DNA of 29,531 nt, taken from Candidatus Nitrosocosmicus sp. (GTDB lineage Archaea; Thermoproteota; Nitrososphaeria; Nitrososphaerales; Nitrososphaeraceae). Location: the NCBI GenBank assembly GCA_030452275.1, contig JAKDMR010000005.1, forward strand, positions 1-29,531. Reading direction: 5' to 3'. The notes under the pieces were generated by a model. That model was not told where the DNA came from. It ran no database searches and saw only the letters and a list, made by a program, of their open reading frames with translations. This document shows positions 23,316 to 29,531 of this stretch, in pieces; position 1 is the stretch's first letter, and every line of letters begins with the position of its first letter. The translations under genes and the position numbers were made by a program.

Positions 23316-24038
23316 ATGGTAAAAAAAAGTGGTAGTACTAAATTAAAAAGACAAATGGCACCTAAATTTTGGGACATTAAACGTAAAGAATCCCCTTTCA
23401 TTTTGGCACCTAGACCTGGTCCTTATTCAAAAACAAAATGCTATTCGATCGGTGTATTGATTCGCGATGTTTTGCATTTGTGTTCTAATTTGACTGAAGC
23501 TAAGAAAATATTAAACTCTGGACAAATCAAAGTGGATGGTAAAATTAGAAGGGATGGACGCTTTGGTGTCGGGATTATGGATGTTGTAGAGATAGTACCG
23601 AATGGCATAGCTTATAGAATGGTGCCAAAAGGTTCAAAATTATTAGTCCCAACTCAAACTAAGGAAAAATCATTAAAATTGTTAAAAATTACTAGTAAGG
23701 TAAGTTATCGAGGGAATAAAATCCAGTACGGGTATCACGATGGCAAAACCTTGATATCTGATAATAAGGATATGAATGTAGGAGATTCCTGTTTAGTAAC
23801 GATCCCTGCAATAAATATAGAACAACATATTAAGTTTGAAAAAGGATGTAATATTCTTGTAGTTCAGGGTGAAAACGCCGGAAAGATTGGTAAAGTAGAA
23901 GAGATCAAGGATGGTATGTTTTCGTTACCTAAGAGAGTAGTGTTAACAGTAGATGAAAAAACCGTGGAATTACCGGTGGATATAGCAATGCCTGTTGGTG
24001 TTGAAAAACCTGTATTAGAGGTGTTAGTTAATGAGTGA
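23316..24038 (+). CDS. rps4e: small ribosomal subunit protein eS4
   Basis: eS4 is an archaeal/eukaryotic 30S protein. The N-terminal basic motif KRQMAPKFWDIKRKESPFILAPRPGPY is typical, followed by an S4-like RNA-binding region (IRDVLHLCSNLTEAKKILNSGQIKVDGK), a central domain and a KOW-like stretch KGCNILVVQGENAGKIGKV (about 188-206). The length, 240, is normal. Its end overlaps the uL5 start by 8 nt. Confidence 0.96.
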   Translation: MVKKSGSTKLKRQMAPKFWDIKRKESPFILAPRPGPYSKTKCYSIGVLIRDVLHLCSNLTEAKKILNSGQIKVDGKIRRDGRFGVGIMDVVEIVPNGIAYRMVPKGSKLLVPTQTKEKSLKLLKITSKVSYRGNKIQYGYHDGKTLISDNKDMNVGDSCLVTIPAINIEQHIKFEKGCNILVVQGENAGKIGKVEEIKDGMFSLPKRVVLTVDEKTVELPVDIAMPVGVEKPVLEVLVNE

Positions 24039-24549
24039 AAATAAAATAAATCCCATGAAAGAAATTCATGTATCTAAAGTGGTAATTAATATTGGTGTAG
24101 GTAAATCAGGCGATCCTGTTGAGAAAGCCAAGAATGCTTTATCTGAGCTAACCGGAAAAACTCCAAGTGTGAGGGGCGCAAAAAAAAGCGTTAGAGATTT
24201 TGGCATTCACAAAGGCGAACCTATAGGTGCTATGGTTACCCTGAGACGGACAGATGCCACAAACTTTTTAAGACGAATAATGGAATCAAAGAGGAATGTG
24301 ATAAAGAATTCATCATTTGATAATAATGGTAACATATCTTTTGGAATCCATGAACATATAGATATTCCTGGTACAAAGTACAATCCTGATATCGGTATAT
24401 TTGGAATGGATGTGTGTGCCGCATTGACAAGGCCCGGCTATAGAATTTCAAAAAGGAGAAATCCCAGCAAGATCGGCAAGAATCATAAAATTACAAAAGA
24501 TGAGTCAATAGAATTCTTCAAGACTCAATTTGGAGTTGAAGTCAATTGA
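24031..24549 (+). CDS. rpl5: large ribosomal subunit protein uL5
   Basis: uL5 binds 5S rRNA and contacts P-site tRNA. The N-terminal MKEIHVSKVVINIGVGKSGDPVEKA is followed by GKTPSVRGAKKSVRDFGIHKGEPIGAMVTLR, and FGIHEHIDIPGTKYNPDIGIFGMDVCA ends the core. The 172-residue length is as expected. An AGAGGTG site (24017-24023) precedes the ATG at 7 nt spacing. Its TGA overlaps the uS14 TTG. Confidence 0.96.
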   Translation: MSENKINPMKEIHVSKVVINIGVGKSGDPVEKAKNALSELTGKTPSVRGAKKSVRDFGIHKGEPIGAMVTLRRTDATNFLRRIMESKRNVIKNSSFDNNGNISFGIHEHIDIPGTKYNPDIGIFGMDVCAALTRPGYRISKRRNPSKIGKNHKITKDESIEFFKTQFGVEVN

Positions 24550-24728
24550 AAATTAAGATTAGAGATTCCGCCCTCACAGGGAGGAAGAAGTTGGCCCACG
24601 GTAAGGGTACTCGATGGTGTAAAAGATGCGGATCTTTTAGTGGAATGATTTGTTCATATGATCTTATGTTGTGCAGGAGATGTTTTAGAGAAGTTGCCTT
24701 CTCGTTAGGATTTAGGAAATACGAGTAA
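24546..24728 (+). CDS. rps14: small ribosomal subunit protein uS14, zinc-binding form
   Basis: uS14 is a 60-residue 30S head protein. Four zinc ligands are present: C25 and C28 (WCKRCG), C43 and C46 (LCRRCF), with an additional C36. The start is TTG overlapping the uL5 TGA, and a GGAG 10 nt upstream (24532-24535) supports it. The C-terminus AFSLGFRKYE is typical. Confidence 0.94.
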   Translation: MKIKIRDSALTGRKKLAHGKGTRWCKRCGSFSGMICSYDLMLCRRCFREVAFSLGFRKYE

Positions 24729-24739
24729 GTGATTATTGA

Positions 24740-25132
24740 ATGCCAGCATTAAATATTTTGTCAAATCTATTTACCACTTTATACAACAATGAAATGCGAA
24801 GAAAGCGAGAATGCATCGTATTGCCAGCATCAAGATTCTCAAGTGAAGTCTTAAGAGTAATGCAAAAGCAGCGATATATTGGAGAATTCGAACAAGTCGA
24901 CGATGGGAGATTGGGTAAATTCAGGATACAACTCTTAGCAAAAATTAATAAATGTGGAATCATTACTCCTAGATTTAGTGTAAAGAAGGATCGATACTTA
25001 GATTGGGAGCGTCAATTTCTTCCATCATATAATATGGGTATTTTAATAGTATCCACCAGCAAAGGAATTATGTCACACCATGATGCTCTAAACGAGGGAT
25101 TAGGAGGTGCACTTATAGGTTATGTCTACTAA
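24740..25132 (+). CDS. rps8: small ribosomal subunit protein uS8
   Basis: uS8 binds the central domain of 16S rRNA. The archaeal pattern is clear: LSNLFTTLYNNEMRRKRECIVLPASRFSSEVLRVMQKQ, FEQVDDGRLGKFRIQLLAKINKCGIITPRFSV and the terminal VSTSKGIMSHHDALNEGLGGALIGYVY. The length, 130, is normal. The end overlaps the uL6 start by 11 nt. Confidence 0.96.
   Translation: MPALNILSNLFTTLYNNEMRRKRECIVLPASRFSSEVLRVMQKQRYIGEFEQVDDGRLGKFRIQLLAKINKCGIITPRFSVKKDRYLDWERQFLPSYNMGILIVSTSKGIMSHHDALNEGLGGALIGYVY
25102..25109 (+). promoter_or_regulatory. strong Shine-Dalgarno site for uL6
   Basis: AGGAGGTG lies 12 nt before the uL6 ATG at 25122, within the uS8 coding region. It is the best ribosome-binding site in the window and confirms the 11-nt gene overlap. 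Confidence 0.65.
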
Positions 25133-25664
25133 ACCCGAATTTTACACAAATGAGATCATTATTCCAGATGGCGTATCGGTAAATGTAGATCAGAACCTTA
25201 TTACATCAAACGGCCCAAATGGGAAAGTTCAAAAAGATTTTACAAAGATTCCCGCATTAATTGAAGTAGGCAAAGAAAAAGTTACGATACGATCTTATGG
25301 AAATAGGAAAAGCGATTTTGCGTTGGTCAACACAGTGCATAGTCTTATTAGGAATATGATAAAGGGGTCTACCACTGGATTCACTTATAAACTAAAAATA
25401 GTATTTGCTCATTTTCCTATATCCGTAAAGATTAAAGGCCAAGAGGTTTATATCGAAAACTTTTTTGGAGAACGATCGGCTAGAGTATCAAAGATACTTG
25501 GGAAGGATACCAAAGTTACTGTTCAAGGTGAAGATATTTTGATAACAGGACCAAATATTGAAAATGTTTCCCAAACAGCTGCAAATATAGAATCTTCCAC
25601 AAGGATAAAGAATAAGGATTCTAGAGTGTTTCTTGATGGGGTATACATATACTCCAAGGCCTAA
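25122..25664 (+). CDS. rpl6: large ribosomal subunit protein uL6
   Basis: uL6 is near the GTPase-associated centre of the 50S. Two related folds are visible. The first runs from IPDGVSVNVDQNLITSNGPNGKVQKDF; the second contains YKLKIVFAHFPISVKIKGQEVYIENFFGERSARVSKI and ITGPNIENVSQTAANIESSTRIKNKDSRVFLDGVYIYSK. At 180 residues it is complete. It ends the ribosomal run here. The spc-type genes that usually follow (eL32, eL19, uL18, uS5) are not present. Confidence 0.96.
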   Translation: MSTKPEFYTNEIIIPDGVSVNVDQNLITSNGPNGKVQKDFTKIPALIEVGKEKVTIRSYGNRKSDFALVNTVHSLIRNMIKGSTTGFTYKLKIVFAHFPISVKIKGQEVYIENFFGERSARVSKILGKDTKVTVQGEDILITGPNIENVSQTAANIESSTRIKNKDSRVFLDGVYIYSKA

Positions 25665-25764
25665 TTCTGGATCAAAAAGTAACCCTTTAAACAATTTTAG
25701 GATTAATTAAATTTGATCATAACTTTTAGTTCTTGAGCAAGACATCAAAGTAGTAAACATAACA

Positions 25765-25774
25765 TTTATTTATT
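25765..25774 (+). promoter_or_regulatory. TATA-like box of tRNA-Asn
   Basis: TTTATTTATT is centred about 29 nt before the first base of the mature tRNA. The rest of the 134-nt gap after uL6 shows no gene. Confidence 0.35.
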
Positions 25775-25798
25775 CTTTACAATTTTTATTAGCATAGT

Positions 25799-25901
25799 GC
25801 CGCTGTAGCTCAGCTTGGTAGAGCAAATTCATGATGGATGCATTATGAAGCTCAACTGGCTGTTAACCAGTAGGTCATCAGTCCGAGTCTGATCAGCGGC
25901 G
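25799..25901 (+). tRNA. tRNA-Asn (anticodon GTT) with an intron
   Basis: The acceptor stem GCCGCTG (25799-25805) pairs perfectly with CAGCGGC (25894-25900), with discriminator G25901. The D-arm is GCTC/GAGC with loop AGCTTGGTA. The anticodon arm ACTGG-CTGTTAA-CCAGT (25855-25871) gives anticodon GTT at 25862-25864. The T-arm ATCAG-TCCGAGT-CTGAT (25877-25893) pairs fully. CCA is not encoded. About 29 extra bases lie between the D-arm and anticodon arm and fold as an archaeal bulge-helix-bulge intron. The T-loop reads TCC where T-psi-C (TTC) is expected. The mature tRNA would have 74 bases including the discriminator. Confidence 0.9.
25827..25855 (+). other. 29-nt intron in tRNA-Asn at a non-canonical site (near position 27/28)
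   Basis: The four-base GAGC of the D-stem (25821-25824) pairs with GCTC (25850-25853). It is flanked by a three-base bulge AAA (25825-25827) on one side and AAC (25854-25856) on the other, with TTCAT/ATGAA as inner helix. Cutting each bulge after its second base removes 25827-25855 and rejoins GAGC-A-ACTGG exactly. The outer helix is weak (A-T and a T-G pair). Because of the A run, the boundary could shift by one base. Confidence 0.75.
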
Positions 25902-25912
25902 CTTTGGTTAAA

Positions 25913-26269
25913 TCAAAATGAAATAATGTCTAATGCTATTGCATCGGATAACAAATAAGTATGTCTGTTCCCTGAAACAAAATTATTTTTAATATCTATT
26001 CTAGGAACCCATCGATTCGATGACGTGAATAGTCTTTCTTTCTTCATCCTATTTTCAAGCGCTTCTATATCTAGTTCAATCTCTTCTATCTCTTCAGTTT
26101 CCAGGTTTTGAATTATCAGTAAAATTTTTTTAATCAAAACCCGATCCCCATTTTTGGAAAAGTCACGATTTCTTTCGTCTTCTTCAATGATTTTTATTTT
26201 GATCTGTTTTCGGTTTAATGCGTCTCTGCTCATGAGCATTCTATCACTCAGATATCCTTCATAACCCAT
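25913..26269 (-). CDS. 118-residue hypothetical protein, last gene of the minus-strand operon
   Basis: I do not recognise this protein. It is highly charged. Its middle (DRVLIKKILLIIQNLETEEIEEIELDIEALENRMKKERLF) suggests an amphipathic helix or coiled coil with heptad-like Leu/Ile spacing. The C-terminus (RWVPRIDIKNNFVSGNRHTYLLSDAIALDIISF) is strand-like. The start is ATG. It lies 35 nt after the DUF35 gene in the same direction and may be co-transcribed. There is no signal peptide or cysteine cluster. Confidence 0.6.
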   Translation of the reverse strand: MGYEGYLSDRMLMSRDALNRKQIKIKIIEEDERNRDFSKNGDRVLIKKILLIIQNLETEEIEEIELDIEALENRMKKERLFTSSNRWVPRIDIKNNFVSGNRHTYLLSDAIALDIISF

Positions 26270-26304
26270 TGAGAATCATTGTACATAAGTTGTTAATAAT
26301 TATT

Positions 26305-26652
26305 TTAATTTTTTATCTTACTTTTGGAGAATTCTAAGTTCAATTTATTATCCTTAACACTGACTTGGGAGATTCTTATTCGATCATTAGGTAATATACT
26401 TGGGTCAACGCTTCCAATCAATCGTATACCTGAAAAATCCCCTACGCCATAATGTCCTATCAAGTCTGGAAGATTAGAAAATGATTTTTCAAGCAGGACA
26501 CCTTTTCTATCTATTTTTCTAAAACCTGTTTTCTTGAAACAGGAATTGCAATAACGATTCGGTGGCCAGATATGAATATTGCAACTAAAACAATATGTAG
26601 TAATCAAGTTATCTTTCTCGGCGCTATTAATAATAATATCCATTAACTTCAT
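26305..26652 (-). CDS. DUF35-type zinc-ribbon/OB-fold acyl-CoA-associated protein
   Basis: DUF35 proteins pair with thiolases in archaea and pass or position acyl-CoA groups between enzymes. The zinc ribbon uses C21, C24 (YCFSC) and C35, C38 (YCNSC), with the hydrophobic IWPPNRY between. An OB-fold follows (about 45-105: GVLLEKSFSNLP, GIRLIGSV, DRIRISQVSV). At 115 residues it is a little short. It starts 6 nt after the thiolase stop, supporting a complex between the two. In the known archaeal thiolase-HMG-CoA synthase assembly this protein bridges both enzymes; no HMG-CoA synthase gene is here. Confidence 0.83.
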   Translation of the reverse strand: MKLMDIIINSAEKDNLITTYCFSCNIHIWPPNRYCNSCFKKTGFRKIDRKGVLLEKSFSNLPDLIGHYGVGDFSGIRLIGSVDPSILPNDRIRISQVSVKDNKLNLEFSKSKIKN

Positions 26653-26658
26653 CTTGTG

Positions 26659-27756
26659 TTATTTTTGAAGAACTATTACAGTGGTGGAAGTACCTGCAGC
26701 GGCCATATTATGAACCAGACCGCTCTTACAACCTTTTTTTTGTCTTAAACCTCCCTTTCCTTGTAATTGAAGTACTATTTCGTTGGTCTGGTCAATACCA
26801 GTTGCCCCAATGGGATGGCCACATCCAAGTAGTCCTCCCCTCACGTTCGTATAAAGGGTGCTTTCTTGCATGAACTTTCTTCCCTGACCCTTTTCGACAA
26901 ATCCAATATCCTCGTAGGCCAGGAGCTCTAAAATTGAAAATGCATCATGTATCTCTACGATATCGATGTTTTGAGGTCGCAAGTTTGATTGCTGAAACGC
27001 ATCTCTTGCTGCGATTCTCGTTGATATTATGGAACCGAGATTTTTCGAAATGGATGCAAAGCTAGCACCTTGGTTATTCTGGGAAATACCTTTGATCCAA
27101 ATGGGGATTTCAGTCCTCTTCGCCAATTCTTCTGACAAAACAAGTAGTGATGAGGATCCCTCGCAAGGATAACAACAATCAAATTTCTTTAATGGTTCCA
27201 CCACCATTTTCGAATTTACTATTGATGAATAGGTGAATTGTTTGTCATAGAAATATGCATTTATATTTTTATTAGCATTGGCATGATTCTTCAAAGAAAT
27301 AATTGCTAAATCTTCCTCAGTCGTTCCATAGCTTCGAAAATGATTTTGCGCATATAGGGCTGCCCAGTGAATCGGCATATCGTATACTCCCCTGGATCTA
27401 TCCCAAGTTAGTTTGTTTCCTTGACTGTTCTGCTTTTCTACTCCTGTTACTAGAACTGCTTTACATAAACCCGATTTTATCAACGAGTATGCCAGCATAA
27501 CTCCACTAGTACCTGAATTACATAAATTTTCGACCCTGGTGGAAAATTTTGGCCTAATACCTACCATTTCTGATACTATATTACCTAAATAGGAATCATT
27601 GGTGCTGCTTGATACAATTAGTCCATCTATTTCAGCCTTTTGAATTTGTGTGTTCCCAAGTAGATCGATTATGGACTTGCTAGCTAAATCAGCAGTCGTA
27701 GAATCCGAAGCCTTGGTAAATTTTTGAGTATTGGAAGAATCAATTGCTATTTCCAT
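26659..27756 (-). CDS. thiolase-superfamily enzyme (SCP2/archaeal type)
   Basis: This should catalyse a thiolytic or Claisen reaction on acyl-CoA. The nucleophile is C79 in ENLCNSGTSGV, the VEIHDAFSILELL block corresponds to the NEAFA-type loop, and the C-terminal catalytic His is in GCGHPIGATG (H314). The end NMAAAGTSTTV lacks the second catalytic Cys of classical thiolases, as in SCP2-type members. At 365 residues the N-terminal strand usual in thiolases (about 15-20 residues) is missing or degenerate. It overlaps the LLM gene by 10 nt and precedes DUF35 by 6 nt. Substrate unknown: acetoacetyl-CoA synthesis is possible, but the operon context is not mevalonate-like. Confidence 0.85.
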   Translation of the reverse strand: MEIAIDSSNTQKFTKASDSTTADLASKSIIDLLGNTQIQKAEIDGLIVSSSTNDSYLGNIVSEMVGIRPKFSTRVENLCNSGTSGVMLAYSLIKSGLCKAVLVTGVEKQNSQGNKLTWDRSRGVYDMPIHWAALYAQNHFRSYGTTEEDLAIISLKNHANANKNINAYFYDKQFTYSSIVNSKMVVEPLKKFDCCYPCEGSSSLLVLSEELAKRTEIPIWIKGISQNNQGASFASISKNLGSIISTRIAARDAFQQSNLRPQNIDIVEIHDAFSILELLAYEDIGFVEKGQGRKFMQESTLYTNVRGGLLGCGHPIGATGIDQTNEIVLQLQGKGGLRQKKGCKSGLVHNMAAAGTSTTVIVLQK

Positions 27757-28730
27757 AACTCTGTAAAATCCTCGTAGTTCAGAATCCCGTTATTGTTTTT
27801 AACAGGATTCATTTGTAGAATTGGTAAATCAATACCAATTTTTTTCCACCGTTTAATCTGACTATTGCAATCATTTACAGAACCAGCAATCACAAAATCA
27901 TTGAGCATCTCATCGGTAATATTTCTAATTGCCTCCTCTAGCCCATACTTGTTGTAATCATTATGGATCTTTTCAACTGTTGACCCGTATTTCGTTTTAA
28001 TTAATGATTCATAATAGATTCTCCCGACTGATATATAAAAAGCCAAAGTTCTAGCAGCTCTGAGGGAAGCCTTTGCAGGATCTTTATTGGAAACGGATGT
28101 GATAATTACAACCGCATTCTTAAATTCTTGATTTCGATTTTCAATTTTGATGTTCTCTATTACCATTTTTAATTCATCTTTTGACTTTAGGTAGAGGATT
28201 ATCCCATCTGCATACTTTTTAGCAACATTAATCATCCCTGGATTTACAGCTGCTGCATAAATAGGAATATTGTCCCTAGAGTGTTCAAGTAACTTAAAAT
28301 TTTTAATGTTTACAGTTTGTCCATGAAAGTTAACTTTATTCGGCTTCAAAAGAAGTCTTATCGATTGAATATATTCTTTCATTCTGATTAATGGTTTTTC
28401 AAATCTGATTCCATGAAGGTTCTCCACTAAGACAGAAGTGCTAGTGCCAAGGCCCAATATGGCTCGTTTATTTGATAGATTGTCCAATGTAATTCCACCC
28501 ATACCAATCGTGGCCGGAGTTCTAGAATAGATGTTTACAATAGATGTTCCTATTTTAGCTCTGTTTGTAACTTGGGATATAGCCCCAAGGGTTGAAAAGA
28601 CTTCTTTTCCCCAAGACTCTGGGGCCCAGATGGAATGAATGTTTTCATTTTTGTCCACTATCGACGCAAATTTGAGGATATCCTTTGACTTTAATAATGA
28701 TCCAATACTAAATCCAATTTTTTCCTTCAT
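27747..28730 (-). CDS. LLM-class flavin/F420-dependent oxidoreductase
   Basis: The protein has the TIM-barrel pattern of the luciferase-like monooxygenase superfamily, which in archaea mostly uses coenzyme F420. Recognised segments are the first strand KIGFSIGSLL, HSIWAPESWGKEVFSTLGAIS, AKIGTSIVNIYSRTPATIGMG, RAILGLGTSTS and KPLIRMKEYIQSIRLLL, then IPIYAAAVNPGMINVAKKYADGII. At 327 residues the length is right. It resembles the methylene-H4MPT reductase-like branch, but the substrate cannot be told. Only 2 nt separate it from the nucleotidyltransferase upstream and it overlaps the thiolase by 10 nt, so it is firmly in the operon. Confidence 0.87.
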   Translation of the reverse strand: MKEKIGFSIGSLLKSKDILKFASIVDKNENIHSIWAPESWGKEVFSTLGAISQVTNRAKIGTSIVNIYSRTPATIGMGGITLDNLSNKRAILGLGTSTSVLVENLHGIRFEKPLIRMKEYIQSIRLLLKPNKVNFHGQTVNIKNFKLLEHSRDNIPIYAAAVNPGMINVAKKYADGIILYLKSKDELKMVIENIKIENRNQEFKNAVVIITSVSNKDPAKASLRAARTLAFYISVGRIYYESLIKTKYGSTVEKIHNDYNKYGLEEAIRNITDEMLNDFVIAGSVNDCNSQIKRWKKIGIDLPILQMNPVKNNNGILNYEDFTELWK

Positions 28731-28732
28731 TC

Positions 28733-29422
28733 CTATTTTGAATTTATCCTTGATAGCTCTTTGGATGATTCTTCGATATCCTTGTGGGAATCAATAGATT
28801 TCCAAAATGATTTTTCAAATTTTTTTGCTATTAATTTTTGTTCATTAGCCATTGCAGGCAGTGCTGTTGTTTCAATGTTTCCTTTATCGGGTAAGAAGTC
28901 GAAAATTTCTTGGTTAAAAAAATAAATACCTGCGTTGATCCATTTATCGATTATATTCGGTTTTTCTTTAAAACCAGTCACAAATTGCTGGTCATTGAAA
29001 TCTACAATCCCAAAAGGGCTTTTTAAAGGAACGACTGCTATCGAGTTATAATCGTTCTTATGAGATAAAATATTGAAATCTATGTTGGTTAATATATCTC
29101 CATTGATCATAAAAAATCCATTTTTTTCATCCTTCAGGAGAGCATGAGTGTTTTTCAAAGCACCGCCAGTACCTAGCGGTTCCTCTTCTACCATATAAGC
29201 GACTTTTACCTTGAACTTGTTGCCACTTGCGATATGATTAATGATTTGCTCCTTTAAATAGCCAACACAGATGATAATTTCTGTTATATTATTTTTGGAC
29301 AATAGCTTTATTTGCCACTCGATAATAGGCTTGCCTAGGATTTCTATCATTGGTTTCGGGCGGTTATCTGTGATAGGTTTAAGTCTCTTTCCAAATCCTC
29401 CCGCTAATATTACTCCTTTCAA
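28733..29422 (-). CDS. sugar-phosphate nucleotidyltransferase (NDP-sugar pyrophosphorylase)
   Basis: This enzyme activates a sugar-1-phosphate with an NTP to give an NDP-sugar and pyrophosphate. The nucleotide-binding start GVILAGGFGKRLKPITDNRPKPM (residues 3-25) is canonical, and the metal-binding Asp lies in MINGDILTN (D109). EEEPLGTGGALKN (79-91) is the base/sugar site. At 229 residues it is the single-domain RmlA/ManC-like form without a left-handed beta-helix. It could use glucose-, mannose- or another sugar-1-phosphate. The start is TTG, about 26 nt after a TATA element on the minus strand. It opens the five-gene operon. Confidence 0.9.
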   Translation of the reverse strand: MKGVILAGGFGKRLKPITDNRPKPMIEILGKPIIEWQIKLLSKNNITEIIICVGYLKEQIINHIASGNKFKVKVAYMVEEEPLGTGGALKNTHALLKDEKNGFFMINGDILTNIDFNILSHKNDYNSIAVVPLKSPFGIVDFNDQQFVTGFKEKPNIIDKWINAGIYFFNQEIFDFLPDKGNIETTALPAMANEQKLIAKKFEKSFWKSIDSHKDIEESSKELSRINSK

Positions 29423-29442
29423 AACAAGCTAACTGAATTGAT

Positions 29443-29454
29443 TTAAAATATATT
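29443..29454 (-). promoter_or_regulatory. TATA-like box of the five-gene operon
   Basis: On the minus strand the sequence reads ATATATTTTAAA, centred about 26 nt before the TTG at 29422. The remaining bases to the window end (29455-29531) show nothing more. Confidence 0.4.
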
Positions 29455-29531
29455 TTTTCCTATTGCGAGTTAGAAAAAGGTTACCAATATGAGGAATTTA
29501 TGTCATATTTGATAAATATTATATTACTATA

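Noticed and set aside
25799..25901. tRNA-Asn considered as pseudogene because of the 29 extra bases
   Set aside because: The extra bases form a bulge-helix-bulge whose removal restores a perfect tRNA, so an intron explains them better.
1..29531. CRISPR arrays, insertion sequences, integrases, toxin-antitoxin or defence genes
   Set aside because: No spaced direct repeats, terminal inverted repeats with transposase, or recognisable defence proteins were found. The only clear repeat is the 21-nt duplication.

Overview
This window is archaeal chromosomal DNA, AT-rich throughout (about one third G+C by eye). It has an archaeal ribosomal-protein cluster containing eS4 and the RNase P subunit Rnp1, an archaeal proteasome alpha subunit, a SPOUT methyltransferase upstream of uL3, TATA-like boxes 24-31 nt before many start codons, frequent TTG starts, and a tRNA interrupted by an intron with a bulge-helix-bulge shape. 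Several small proteins, and a secreted protein ending in an HFHNFPLYGII-like motif, look like families I know from ammonia-oxidising Nitrososphaeria (Thaumarchaeota). A Nitrososphaerales member, perhaps Nitrosocosmicus-like, is my inference. No amo gene or rRNA is present to confirm it.

Layout. Bases 1-364 are mostly non-coding, with a possible minus-strand gene leaving at the left edge. Bases 365-7633 are a plus-strand run: a DHH phosphoesterase, a DUSP23/VHZ-like phosphatase, a membrane-anchored HtrA protease with two PDZ-like regions, a small conserved protein, a tiny secreted methionine-rich protein, a UbiD decarboxylase, a hypothetical protein, a ferritin/Dps-like protein and a 54-codon membrane miniprotein. 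Bases 7953-15394 are mixed-strand housekeeping and orphan genes: a zinc-ribbon protein divergent from a tail-anchored J-domain protein, a HIT hydrolase overlapping a family 2 glycosyltransferase, a mini zinc ribbon, dihydroxy-acid dehydratase (ilvD), a secreted protein whose stop overlaps the ilvD stop, small orphans, SAICAR synthetase (purC) and a DUF371 protein.

Bases 15487-25664 hold psmA, a redoxin, the SPOUT methyltransferase and then a dense ribosomal operon: uL3, uL4, uL23, uS19, uL22, uS3, uL29, Rnp1, uS17, uL14, uL24, eS4, uL5, uS14, uS8, uL6. uL2 is missing from its usual place between uL23 and uS19. The usual downstream genes (eL32, eL19, uL18, uS5, uL30, uL15, secY) are also absent. 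Genes inside the operon mostly abut or overlap, and several have clear Shine-Dalgarno sequences before TTG or ATG starts, whereas first genes appear leaderless. A tRNA-Asn(GTT) with a 29-nt intron follows.

Bases 25913-29422 are a tight five-gene minus-strand operon. In transcription order it encodes a sugar-phosphate nucleotidyltransferase, an LLM-class (F420/flavin) oxidoreductase, a thiolase, its DUF35 zinc-ribbon/OB-fold partner and a hypothetical protein. This combination is the best candidate in the window for an uncharacterised pathway. No CRISPR array, insertion sequence, integrase or rRNA gene was seen.
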